Assembly (NCBI GenBank): GCA_019677205.1
Contig: JAAMXY010000556.1
Location: 1 to 38,768 of the forward strand
Length of the DNA stretch: 38,768 nucleotides
DNA from: Pinguiococcus pyrenoidosus
Lineage: Eukaryota; Sar; Pinguiophyceae; Pinguiochrysidales; Pinguiochrysidaceae
Direction: 5' to 3'
Shown: positions 18,346-29,087 of the stretch, piece after piece
How positions within the stretch are numbered: the first letter of the stretch is position 1
Layout of the letters: each line of letters starts with the position of its first letter
Translations under genes and position numbers: made by a program
Notes under the pieces: generated by a model
Seen by the model: the letters and a program-made list of their open reading frames with translations, nothing else
Database searches by the model: none
Told to the model about the DNA's origin: nothing

Positions 18346-21300
18346 ATGACGGACCGAAACGAGCGCAGCTTGGAGCAGGTGGCGCTGGATCACCACCTGA
18401 GTCCCACGGGCTTCGAGCTGCTGAAGACGCTGGCGCTGCCGCAAATCTACGCCAAGGTGTACAACCGACGTGGAGAGCGGCCGGAGGGCGAATGGGACTA
18501 CGACTCGGACGACGATGGGACCGAGGTCCTGGATACGGAATCCATCCAGCAGCAGCGCGCCTCCAAGGCCGACGTGTCCATGCTGCCTCCGTGGATCCGC
18601 TTCAATCCGCTGCAGGAGGACTACGAGCTGCTGCAGCAGCTGGGAGAGGGCACGCACGGAGCGGTGTTTCGGGTCCGGCCCAAGGACGAGAAGGATCCGC
18701 ACGAGTACGCCGCCAAGATGTTCCGCGTGGAAGACGTGGAGATCGAGGTGCTCACCGCGGAGATTGAGGCGCTGGCGGAGTGCCAGAGCGACCATGTGGT
18801 GCAGTTCCGCGGCGTTCACCTGCTCCAGGACGAGGTGTGGCTGCTGATGGAGCTGTGCGCCGGATCCGTGCTGGACATGATCAACAAGACTGGCATGACG
18901 CTGACCGAGATGGAGATCCGGGCGGTCACGGCTCAGACGCTGATCGGGCTTCACGTCATCCACGGCAAGAACTTCATCCACCGCGACATCAAGGCGGCGA
19001 ATCTGCTCGTGACCAAGGAGGGGCAGGTGCGCATCGCGGACTTTGGCGTCCTGGCGAGGATGCGCGACCGCCTGAGCCAGCGCGGAGAGCTCACGAGGCG
19101 CACGTCCGTCATCGGCACGAGCTACTGGATGGCGCCAGAGATTCTCGGCGAGGACGAAAGTGGCTACGACGAGGCGGCGGACATCTGGAGTGTCGGCATC
19201 ACGGCCATTGAGATGGCCAACGGCGAGCCGCCGCGCTTCGGTCTCCATCCAGCTCGGGCGATGTACCTCACGGCCACGTCCCCCGCGCCGACGCTCGACG
19301 ATGATGCGGACTGGACGCCCGCCTTCCACGACTTCATCTCCAAGTCGCTGACGAAGCACGCGGAGAACCGGCCGAGCGTCAACACGCTCCTTCGGCACCC
19401 GTTCGTCATCCGCGAGGTCAGCATGCTGCTGGGCGACATCATGCCCACGCCAGCGATGCCGCATCCCTGCAAGACGCTCCGGGAGCTGCTGAAGCTCGCG
19501 GAGAAGCCGGTGTCCGAGGTGGAGACCGAGCCGGTGTCCCACCTCATCGAGAAGAACATTCGCAAGTATCGGCGAGCGAGCGCGATCATGTACGCGCCGC
19601 TCACCGATCTCCTCTACACCAACGACAGCGCAAATAAGGCGCTTCAAGACGGCGACGAAGAGGGTGAGGGCGGCACCGATCCGGCAAACGCGACCCTGGC
19701 TGCTTCGCGCCAAGGAAGTCGGAAGCAAAAAGGAGGTAAGACTTGCGCGCTTCTTTCATCTCCCGCCTTCTCCCCGTTTCCCCCTTTTCCCCCTTTTCTC
19801 CCCCCTTTCCCACGTTCTATCCGCTTTTCCCCCGTTCTATCCGTTTTGCCCCTTTCCCCCTTTGCTTTTGTCTTTGGCGTCAATCCGATTCGTAATTATC
19901 TTTGCATTCATGTCTTCTCAAGGCGCCGGCAAGCTCTCGAAGACGGTGCCCAAGAAGGCGTCCATGGAGATGCTCATGGACAAGCACACGGCAGTGCTTG
20001 CGCAACGGTTCGTGAGCCAGGAGGCCAGAGTGCCGATCCGCAGCACCCGACTGGCGCTGGTGGGCAATATGAGAGCCGGTAAGACCCCTCAAGGTTGCGG
20101 AGGAGGAGAAATCACGCGCCGCCGACGCCGCTGGACTTCCTTCCTCTAACAAGCACCGGATTCGATTCAATTCATCCTCAAGGCAAGTCTTCCTTGCTGG
20201 AGGCGCTCAAGGGAAACCCGCCGCCAGGCGGCGTTCCGTCCGCCAAGCAAAGGTCGCTGCGATTGCGGGAAGTGGATTTGGCCGCCGAGATCACGCGAAC
20301 CACCCTCACTTCACATGCGCGGTCCGAGAGAAGTATCAACACGCACGACAGCGCCGCCAGCGCCGCCAGCGGTGCCACCGGTGCCAGCGGTGCCAGCGGT
20401 GCAACCGCGACGAGCCACGCCAAGAGACGGAGCGGGGCCTTCAAGAGCGCGGCGGAGACGCTGGAGCTCATCGGCCAGAAGGACGCGATCAACAACATCC
20501 GGCCGCCCAAGAGTGAGCAAGTTCGCGAGACGCTCGAGGGGCCTTCCACGCCGCATCCCTCCATCTCCGGCCCGGAAAGCGGTCCGTTCTCGGTCGCCAA
20601 TCCCATGGCGCGGCGCTCACACGTAAGTCTTCATCGAAAAGAAATGGCCCACCTCGACGTCAACCTCGGGTTCGTCGTAAGGTTGGACTGTCAACTGACC
20701 GCCGCTTTGTGCTGCTCGCTCGCTCCCAGCCCCAGTCGGAGCTTGACCAAGTACTTGACGACGGAGTCGAGGAAGTGACCACCTTCTTCTGCTTTCCCCG
20801 CATCCGGAAGAGGCAGAGCCAGTCGTCGCATTCATCGTCCATTTCCGAGAAGGAGCAGAAAACGATGAAGGAATGGCGCGCGAAGCTGACCAGCATTTCT
20901 ACGCAGAAGAACGGCGATGCCAACGAGAAGAAGGAGGCGCCGAAGATGCCCGCGCGGCAGGCCAGCCCGTCCTCCGTGCGCTTCGTCGACCCAGAGGCGA
21001 TCGGCGAGCTGGAAGCGGTTGAGAGTCAGCGGATCGGCTTGTCGGACGCGGTGGGAGAGGTGAAGGTCAAGAGCGTCCCGGCGGAAGCGGCGGGAGCGGA
21101 AGAAGAGGATCCGGAGGACCTGGTGGCGCTGACCGTCTTCGACTTCGGGGGGCAGGAGATGTTCCAGAGCATGCAGCACCTCTTCCTGTCGAACCACGGC
21201 GTGCAGACCCTGGTGTTTAACCTGGAAGACTTCTTCCCGAAGCTGGGCCTGTCCGCCGTCTCCGAGAAGACCGCCGTGGATGACCTCTCCTTCTGGCTGC

Positions 21301-22658
21301 ACACGCTGCGCGTGTTCGCACCGGCGGCCAAGGTGCTCATGGTCGGCACGCACAAGGATACCGTGGTGCGCGCGATGTCCGCCACGGGCTCGACCGACGG
21401 CGAGGCGGAGTTCATCCAGAAGTGCGAGGACCTTTCGCGGAACTTCGAGGACGTGTTCGCCGCCGAGCAGCTGGAGAACGTCGTTCCCTACAACGACGCG
21501 CCCGGGCGGACCCTAGTCTTCCACCCGACCTCGTCCCACCGGAGCGGGCGCGAGGATGCCGTGCTGGACATCGTGCGCAACAAGATCAACGAGCTCGCCG
21601 TCTCCGATATGATCTGGGACCACGACGCGTCGAAGAACATTCCGTTTGTCGAGCAGCCGCTCCCCGCCTCCTGGATCAAGATCGCGGACGCCCTGGCCGA
21701 GGTCGCCGGGCGACCGAACATCCTGTCGATCTTGAAGGCAGACGCCAAGGGCGAGAACGGCGAAGCCACGACGGTGGAGAGCCTGGGAGAAGCGCATGGG
21801 CTGCTGCTGGAGTCGGACGACGAGCGCCTTCGTCAGGCGAAGATGTCCCAGATGCTGCACCGGCTGCACGAGCTGGGCCGGATCTTCTACGTGGAGGACG
21901 GACCGGGCGTGCTGAACGAGGACATCCTGCTGAAGCCGCAGTGGCTGCTGGACTCGCTGTCCCGCATCTGCCGCGACTTCGAGGCGCAGCCGCTGCCCAT
22001 GGACGAGGCGGCCCGCGAGAGCGATCCGGCCGCGTGGGACGACCTGGTGTCCCATGGCGTCCTCCGGCCCAGGCTGCTGCAGTACATCTGGGCGGCCGAC
22101 ACGGCGGGGTCCCAGGCGCGCTCGAAGGACTACCTCATCGATTTCCTGGAGTTCTCGCTGCTGATCACGCCGATCGAGGGGGAGGACGACGCGTACCTCC
22201 TGCCGCTGGTGCTGTCGGCGAACGGCGCTGCGGCGTACCAGGCGGCGCGGGGCTCCGGCGAGGAGGAGTCGCTCCTCGAGTGCGCCAAGATCAAGTTCGA
22301 GGACTGGCACCCGCGCGGCTTTGACGAGCGCGTGCTGGTGGAGCTGCTGGAGGAGGGCGGCTGCAGGTGCATCAGCATGAGCGCGGGAGCGGCCACCCTG
22401 CTGGTGGGCGGCGTGGAGATCGGCTTCGCGATGGATCACCAGGCTGGCGTCCTGACCTTGTCGATGCCGCCGGACGAGTACCGCTTCCAGGAGGAGGTGG
22501 GCGAGAACAGCTGCTGGAATCCGCTGCTGTGGAGGATCCAGGACGCGACGGCGGTGGTGAACCAGCGCTTCTACAACGAGGGCGTCCGATGGCAGTTCCA
22601 AGTGCTGGATCCGCGGGAGAACGAGTTCACGGACGCGGATATCTGTCAGCCGCTGTGA
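18346..22658 (+). CDS. STE20-type kinase fused to Roc-COR (Roco family) GTPase
   Basis: Predicted join(18346..19735, 19923..20078, 20183..20622, 20730..22658), 1304 aa, exact frame. The N-terminal kinase domain (about 93-356) has a complete active site: Gly loop LGEGTHGAVF, Lys 124 (YAAK), HRD 212-214, DFG 232-234, and VIGTSYWMAPE, which is STE20/germinal-centre-kinase style. A Roc GTPase follows: P-loop GNMRAGKSSLL near 511-520 (the Gly codon is split by an intron), G3 DFGGQE near 800, G4 THKD. Then a COR-like region including LGRIFYVEDGPGVLNEDILL and LKPQWLLDSL. Canonical LRRK proteins run LRR-Roc-COR-kinase, so this order is reversed and lacks LRRs. About 280 residues separate G1 and G3, much of it Ala/Ser/Gly-rich; part could be undetected intron. 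A signalling kinase-GTPase in the cytosol is inferred. Confidence 0.88.
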
Positions 22659-24688
22659 GGCCACCTTCCCGAAGCCCAAGAAGAAGAAGGGTCGCGACGC
22701 GATGCAACTTGACTTGACTTGTGCAGCGGGCTTGACTTGTGCAGCGGACTTTGGCTGAAGCTGAGGAAAAGCGAAAGACGGCGGAAGCGGAGTAAAGGAG
22801 GTTGAAGCTGAGTAAAGAAGGCCGAGGCTGAGTGACGAAGGCGGAAAGGAAAGAAGCTTGGCTGAAAGAGGAGTGTCTTTTTGTCCCGGAGAGAAGAAGT
22901 GTATTGCTGCCTTCTTCCCGATATCAAATCGAAACGATGGACGCAAGGAAGAAACGATAACCAGTCTGTTGAATGAATTGGATGGTGGAGAGCGCGCGCC
23001 ACGCCACCGACGAGGCTCTCGACGAGCGCCGCGGCCCCTGGATGCAGGTCCGGCGTTGCGCCGTATGGCCGTCCAGCAAGTTGAAGCAGCGGATGGGACA
23101 CCGGTGCAGTCAATCAGATGCGCCGCTGATGGCCGCGCTTTCTGCAGTTGCATCCCGGGTACATGCAACGAAGATCATTCACGCGCCGCCGGTTCCTGCA
23201 AGCGAGGCGCCCAGCAGCGCGAATTCAGCCGGCGTAACGCCGTCAGCGGCGCAGGCCAATCGGCTGTGGACGTGGACCACAACGGTTGAGGGAATTCCGA
23301 ACCCGCGCAAAGTGGACGTTTTGCACCGCCAATGCCCGCCACCTTCAAAAAATGGCGGGAGATCCCTTATTCGCATGTGCATCAGCGGAAGCTCTTGCAT
23401 GCGTCTCGACGAACGGCAAAGGGCTTCGGTAAAACCCTCTCCAGAAGCCTTTCCATCCAGGCCCTTCTTAAGGCTTCGGTGCACCAGAGATTGCGCGGGC
23501 ATCCTGAGGGCTGACTTCATTGGTCGATCTGAGAAAAGGCGGGCCGTTGGAAGCGGCGGATTGGCGCGATTGATGTCTGCGCAGAAAAGGAGGGAACAGC
23601 TGTTTTGCTCTGGATCGAGCGTCCCAACGGCCGCGAAGAACGTCAATCACGTCGGAATTCGAACGCGACTTGCGCGGTTGTACGAGAGCCCTACAGAGTT
23701 TCACGGAAGAAAAACCCCATCGCTCTTGCACTTTCGAATCAGCTTGTCCACCCGACAGAGCTCATTGGGCCACAGGATGCGTGACCCAAACGCCGTTAGC
23801 AGGAGGAATCTGAAAAATGCCACAGGCCCCAAGCCCACCTTAGAAACCGTCGGCCTTCGAACGTCGCAACGGACGTTGAAATGGCGGGATGGTTGGCTCA
23901 GAGTTCTTGGGTCCTAGGCTTCAGGCACTCCCACCACTCGGTCTCGTTGTATGCAGGCGCGTCGATTCCGGCCCTTTCGCGCCGAACCTGCCCTGCGCGC
24001 CGTCCGATTCGCCACCGCCTCGGCGCAAGCGCACACCACACGCCGTGCATCCACTGACCGTGTCGCACGTTGGCGTCGCGGCGGAGCAGAGGCGCCAACG
24101 CTTGAGGTGCGTCCGCGACGACGGCTTGAGATGATCCTGCTTCGCGTCCGGATTCGAGGCGCTCGCGTTGCTTCGCTTGCCACCGCACGCGTGCCGGGAG
24201 CGTCAGGCGCGCGGGATCGTCACCGAGCTCTCCGCGCGTCGGCAGGCCGCCGCTGCCAGCGCTGCGGCTTCCGTGAGGCCCGCCGAAGCGACAGAGACTC
24301 TGATGCCAGAGACGAACTGGCCACGAAATCCCGCCAGCGGCGGCACCGGCTTCAACCACTCGCGCCGCCACCCGCTTCCCACCCGCGCGCTCGGCGGTCT
24401 GGCGTCGGGGACGGGGCTTCTCAAGGCGTCTGTGGCGCGGAACTCTCACAAACCTGCCTCCACCTTCTCACAGGAAATCAGGCGTCTCTTGAAGCCACCA
24501 AACCCGAATCGATTGACGCGCACCGGCTTGAGCTTCCCTCCCAGAGGTACGCGACCTTCGCACTTGATGGCGCAGTCGCGTTGCGGACGCGGGAGAGGCG
24601 CTGTGGACTGGTTGAATCGCGGTCTTCTGGAGATCTTTCGCGGCTTCCAGAAGAGCCGCCGCTGACAGTGCGATGCTGCCCACAGACG
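22659..24688. other. Intergenic 2-kb stretch with no supported gene
   Basis: Begins with the presumed 3' untranslated region of the kinase-Roco gene, which has imperfect repeats near 22715-22850 (two copies of CTTGACTTGTGCAGCGG; GAGGCTGAGTAAAGAAGG-like units). From 23951 a plus-strand frame runs open without a stop into the 231-aa gene at 24689, but its Arg-rich, low-complexity translation looks like GC-driven chance. Open frames at 22973-23917 (+) and 23898-24449 (-) likewise show no domains. A divergent or non-coding gene cannot be excluded. Confidence 0.5.
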
Positions 24689-25384
24689 ATGTCTTCGGCC
24701 AGTCGCTTCACCGAGATCATCGACCAGTTCGAGCGCGCCAACTGCGTGCGCATCCTGTGGCTCCAAAGACCGAACGAGGCCGCCACCGCCATCCCCGAGA
24801 TCCTCATGTCCGCCGAGCACCTGTGCCTGCGGAATGACGCGGCCTGCGCGACCCGAGCCATCAACAAGCTGTACAAGCAGCGGGAGGAGCGCATGGAGAT
24901 GGGCGAGGGCACCATGTCCGGCAACATGATCTGGATCGACTACTTCTTCCCGGCCCTGAAGCGCGTGGCGCGCATCCTCGGCAAGCGCGCCGAGAAGACC
25001 GACGAAGACATCGCGAAGATCATCGCCACCTTCGTCTCCCTCACGCTCATGTCGGTGGAGGAGCTCGGCGGCAGCAAGGCCTACCTGCGGGACTGCGAGG
25101 TCTACCAGGAGCGGGACTTCAAGATCTTCTTTCGGCAGCTCCATCGCTCGCTGCAGTGGCTCCTGCCGCTCCAGGCGGAGGCGCTGCGCCTCACGGAGCA
25201 CGATCGCTATGTAATCTGGAAGTGGATCAAGCTGATGCTGATGGATTACAATGATGCGATCCGGGAGCTGTATGCGCCCGAGGTCGGAGGACTCTACTTC
25301 GAGTTCTACGACCGCCACAGTCCGTGGTACGTTCCAGAGCTTGATCGGATCGATGTCCGCGACATGCGCTTCATGCGCACGTAG
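24689..25384 (+). CDS. Unrecognised 231-aa protein, helix-rich
   Basis: The start chosen is the first Met giving protein-like composition (MSSASRFTEIIDQFERANCV). The translation is helical and moderately charged, with many aromatic residues (MIWIDYFFPALKRVARILGK, FFRQLHRSLQWLLPLQ, YVIWKWIKLMLMDYNDAI). It ends with a Tyr/Trp-rich tail (LYFEFYDRHSPWYVPELD). There is no signal peptide, transmembrane span or catalytic motif that I can name. Codon usage is strongly GC3-biased like the other real genes here, and the antisense frame is broken by comparison, so a real gene is likely. The frame stays open upstream to 23951, so a longer N-terminus is possible. It is convergent with the Trm10-like gene, 278 nt away. 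Confidence 0.75.
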   Translation: MSSASRFTEIIDQFERANCVRILWLQRPNEAATAIPEILMSAEHLCLRNDAACATRAINKLYKQREERMEMGEGTMSGNMIWIDYFFPALKRVARILGKRAEKTDEDIAKIIATFVSLTLMSVEELGGSKAYLRDCEVYQERDFKIFFRQLHRSLQWLLPLQAEALRLTEHDRYVIWKWIKLMLMDYNDAIRELYAPEVGGLYFEFYDRHSPWYVPELDRIDVRDMRFMRT

Positions 25385-25662
25385 GCCGCTTGGTGTTTCT
25401 TCAAAGCTTGGTGCGGTGATCAAGAGATGCGTTAGCTTGGATTGAGGTTTGATGTTCTGCGAGACGTTTGGTGATGTGGAATACGGCGTCGGCGTATGGC
25501 GTACGGCGTCGGCGTAGCAAGATGCCACCCCACAATGAGAACTGAAACGCCAAGTTAGCTTGGCGCGATATCAATTTGCAGAATAGCCCGTGTGGACTCC
25601 TCCCTCAGGGTGAGAGCGCTGTGATAGGGAATGCGATGCAGAGACCCCCGACAGGAATTTGC

Positions 25663-26947
25663 TCATTTCGCGTCCTTAATCGGCCCGCGGACTTGTGCCT
25701 CGTCTTCTTCGCCTTCTCCACCTTCTTTTTCTTCTTCCTCTTCTTCTTCCTGCGTATCTTCACCGCTTCGAACCTCTTCCATTCTGTCGTCTTCGGGTGA
25801 TTCTCTCCCCTCCACGTCATCCACACTATCCACACCCTCCGTAGCGACGCCGCGCCGTTCTCGCCGTCGCCTTTCGCGGATTCCTTTGCACTGGAGCCGC
25901 TGCGGAACGGTGGACTCCATCACTCTTTTCCAGTCGCGATCAAGCTGATACTCCACCAGAACTGTGCGCCACAAGGCAGAGCCAAGATTAGGATGAGAAG
26001 CAAAATCAACAAAGAAACCGTCCTGGGAGCGTTCGCAGATGCACTTTGGTAGGCTACGCACCTCGCATAGCAGTATCCACGTTCAGCACGTGCTTCGACC
26101 TGTCCTTGATGTACTCCTGCACGGGCAGCCGGCGGCAAAGGATCCTGGCGTGCCCGGAAGCCCCCGCTTCCGTCGCGCGATCTTTCGTGAGGTTCTTGGT
26201 GACCGTTCTGTCCACGATGCCGCCGATCACGTAGACCTTGTCGTCGTCGACGCTCTCCAAAACCTCCTCCGCATCCGGCGACAAATACACCAGCACGTCG
26301 TCCGGGAAGCACTCCGCTGGCCGCAGCGGAGAGCGATGCACCATCCAGTGGTTCACGCCGCAAGCCTGAAACATCTGCTCCACTTTGCCCGTAAAGGCGC
26401 AGAGGTGCACGCAGGGCGGCGCGTCCATCTTGCGCTTCATGTCCGAGTAGAAGTACCCAAGCTGCTTGGCCAGCGAGTTGAGATCTCGGTCCGACTGCAC
26501 GTCCGCAAAGTCGAGATCCACCGCTATCCGAAGACTGGCGCTCAATGCGCGCTGCATCTTCTCTATCATCTGCTCTTTATCTACTTTCTTTTGGCGCCGA
26601 AACGCCTCCAGCGCCTCGGGCGTAAGTTGCTCTTCGTATTCGCGCAGCTCATCTCCGCGCTTGCGCCGCCTCTCTCGCCTGCGCCGCTGATGCGCCAGCT
26701 TGCGCGCCTCTCGCTTTCGCTTCCGCTTCTCCTCCTTGCTCAGGCGCACAAAGTTCGCGGGTTTCACGTAGCTGCGCCCATTCGCGCCGATGATCACCTC
26801 GTCTTCGGCGGCCGAGGGGGCGGAGCTGCTGAGCCACGACGTACTGAAGAGGGTTCCCATTCCGGACCGCTTCCAAGCAATTCTGCAGCGGTGTCTGTGG
26901 GTGACAGAGCGGCAAAGCGCGCCGAGCATGCTCGCGCGCGCGCGCAA
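25663..26947 (-). CDS. Trm10-like tRNA (purine-9-N1) methyltransferase
   Basis: SPOUT-fold enzyme that methylates N1 of G or A at tRNA position 9 using S-adenosylmethionine. Predicted complement(join(25663..25961, 26062..26947)), 394 aa, one 100-nt intron, exact frame. Before the SPOUT core lies a strongly basic segment (SKEEKRKRKREARKLAHQRR) as in Trm10 proteins. Core motifs are RIAVDLDF (start of the fold), LAKQLGYFYSDMKR, DVLVYLSPDAEEVLESVD, and KVYVIGGIVDRTVTKNLT, with the Asp of the VDR motif. Then come RLPVQEYI and VLNVDTAMRVLVEYQLDRDW, which the splice reconstitutes. The C-terminus is a Glu-rich acidic tail. Alternative starts are Met codons at 26929 and 26857; a short basic N-terminus could be organellar. 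G9 versus A9 specificity cannot be told. Confidence 0.9.
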
Positions 26948-27563
26948 AAGTACGTCCCAGCTTTGCGTTTGGGTTTCGTCCCAAGGCGCGATGGGTTTGT
27001 CAGCGACCTGGCGTTCTATTGGCGAATAGTTGGGAAAAGTGGGGAAATAGAGCCAATCAAGACAGGCATCAGGGACGACGAGGGATCGTCAATTGGGTTA
27101 TGCTGAATTTTCAAAGCTCGGGTTTGGTATTTGCGCTTTTGGATCCGCAAATTGGGGCTCTCGAGATCATGAAAATCGTCGCGCCCCTCTCATGCCCTCT
27201 GGAACCCCCCCCCGAGCGGCGGCCTCCTTTGCATGCCGTACCAGGTGATCTTGGGCATCCTCGATGGCCAACGAGTGGGAGGGTGGCTCCGAAGAAGAAT
27301 GGGAGGGTGGCTCCGAAGGAGCATGGGAGTGGAGTGGTCTTCCAGGGTTTGCCGCCAAGATCGAGGGCACGACGCCAGCGTCAGAGAAAGGAATCAGTGT
27401 CTCTTTGCTTCCATGTGAGTGGTACGCTGTGGCACGAGCTGCCTTGGCTGAGGAACGAACGACTCCTAGAGAGTAGGAAGGTCGCTCCGCGCAGCGGGAA
27501 GCTCGCCGAGGACGGATTCCTCCTTTGTCGCATGCCTTCGCGACCCCATCATTGGAGAAACGC
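26948..27563. other. Intergenic region between Trm10-like and OSCP genes
   Basis: Upstream of the Trm10-like gene and downstream of the OSCP gene. It contains an imperfect 25-27-nt tandem duplication near 27270-27330 (units with GGGAGGGTGGCTCCGAAG), which produces an open frame on each strand with PPSHS-type repeats. No gene was supported. Confidence 0.5.
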
Positions 27564-28661
27564 TTAGAGCAGAGCGCGCTTGATCCGATCAATCTTGCTG
27601 GCTACGCTCAGGTCCATGTACTTGTCCCCGATTTGGACCTTCAACGAGGAGGGCCCAGCCACGATTCAGTGCCTTCCCTTCGTGACGCCACTCCTTCAAG
27701 TTCGTTCGCTTGTCTCACCTGCAGACCGCCCAGCAGCTTGGGATCCACCTTGGCGTCCATCTCGATCTGCTGACCGGATTCCAGCGTCGCCTCGAGCGCC
27801 TGCGAAGGGGAAAGCAGAAGGGAAACGCAGGTGAGCGGGCCTGCCCTCGTTTCCTTTTCGCGGAGCTGAAGCGCACGCCCGTACCTTGCGAATCGCCGTC
27901 TTCTGCGCCTTCGTGAGCTTCGCGGCGGAAGTGACCTGCGCGCGGTGACGGCGAGAAGCAGCGAGTTAGGAAAGCCCCGCGCGCAACTGGACCGAGGTCG
28001 GTCTGCCCATACTTACCGTGGCATCGACGATGCCCTTCTTGGCCTTCATGAGGTCCCCAAAATTCTCCGTCACCTACAAGATCTCAAGTCAGCCCGCTGC
28101 GTGTCACAGGGCAAACCACGCGCAGCACCGAAAAGTCCGCAGACGAGTGCCCTTCCGACGAGCAACTGACCTTGTCGAGCTCGTCCAAGCGAGCGTTGGC
28201 CGCCATGGTCAGCAGCAGGTTCTTCGTCACGCTGGACATGCGGTCTCCTAGGATGCCGTCCAGGTAGGCCACCTTGGCATCCCGGCCCACGGTGGGGTTG
28301 GCCAGAGTGGCCGCGAACGCGGCGTTGGACTTGAGAACACTTCCAATCTGAAAGGGAAGCAGATACCATCGTCAGTCACACCACAGCACGGTGCCAGAAA
28401 GGGAAAACGCTTGAAGGTCTCGACCCCGAACCGTGAAGAAGAGAAGAACTTCGAGGACCACGAATGATGACTTACCGCGGCGATCTCCGTCTCGACCTGA
28501 TCGAGAGATCCCTCCTTCGACGCTGCGGTGTACGCCGCGTTTGCGTAGCGCGCAGTGAGGCCGAAGAGCTTCACTGGCGGGTTATGCGCGTCCGAGAAGT
28601 GGCGCACGGCGAGGCCAAAGGCACGCTTGGGCGCCGCCAGGCGGCGAACGGCGGAGAACAT
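27564..28661 (-). CDS. ATP5PO: Mitochondrial F1Fo ATP synthase subunit OSCP (delta-type)
   Basis: Oligomycin-sensitivity-conferring subunit of the peripheral stalk, linking F1 to Fo in mitochondria. Predicted complement(join(27564..27638, 27719..27799, 27885..27935, 28017..28073, 28171..28347, 28476..28661)), 208 aa. All five introns are GT-AG and phase 0, so each exon is whole codons. The N-terminus (MFSAVRRLAAPKRAFGLAVR) is a typical mitochondrial presequence. It is followed by LFGLTARYANAAYTAASKEG (the family's GRYAxALYxxA helix), then NPTVGRDAKVAYLDGIL and TKNLLLTMAANARL, and the C-terminal IEMDAKVDPKLLGGLQ then IGDKYMDLSVASKIDRIKRAL, which matches the conserved GG(x)x(V/I)xIGDKxxDxSV signature. 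Length fits the family (about 200-210 aa). Divergent from the MRH-EDEM gene. Confidence 0.95.
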
Positions 28662-29087
28662 CGGATGAGCACAGACGGCGGCGCAACGGGGACCGACGAG
28701 AGCGGCGCGCGTTCGTGCGGTTACAGCGCGTATCTATGCGGACTGGATGCAACAAAACTTGACGAGCATCTGCTTTCAAATATTATTTAGTGGAAAATTA
28801 CTATGAAGTTGTGGGAAGCTTTGCATTTTATTGGAAATCTAGTTTCTTTTCGCAGTGCGTCGCAGAGGCTTCCATCTGTCACAACACCTCTTCCCAGCGA
28901 CTCCGGCGCGCTCCGAAGCGCTGGCAAGCCACCACCTCGGATCCGTATGGATCACCAAATCGATACAGCACTGGCAGCATCAGCGGCGCCTCCGCAACGC
29001 CTGTAAGACGCCTCTCTCGTTCGCGTCGAGTGCAGCTGCAGAACATGCGCTTTTCCAAGCTCTCCCGGTTCTCTTAGGCCCCCCAGA
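28662..29087. promoter_or_regulatory. Divergent promoter region between OSCP and MRH-EDEM genes
   Basis: A 426-nt interval between outward-facing starts. An AT-rich patch near 28770-28850 stands out against the GC-rich surroundings and may hold core promoter elements. Nothing more specific can be assigned. Confidence 0.4.

Noticed and set aside
18049-19728. 559-codon open frame on the minus strand
   Set aside because: Antisense shadow of the kinase exon. Translation is His/Arg/Leu-rich without domains, and the plus strand encodes a complete kinase.
21513-23168. 551-codon open frame on the minus strand
   Set aside because: Antisense to the Roc-COR exon. Composition mirrors GC3 bias and no motif is recognisable.
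22973-23917. 314-codon plus-strand frame
   Set aside because: No domain, basic mixed composition, no start context or splice support. Treated as chance.
26039-27106. 355-codon plus-strand frame
   Set aside because: Antisense to the Trm10-like gene, whose SPOUT motifs and splice fit are convincing.
27250-27340. Open frames over GGGAGGGTGGCTCCGAAG repeats on both strands
   Set aside because: Low-complexity repeat translation only; no domain or splice evidence.
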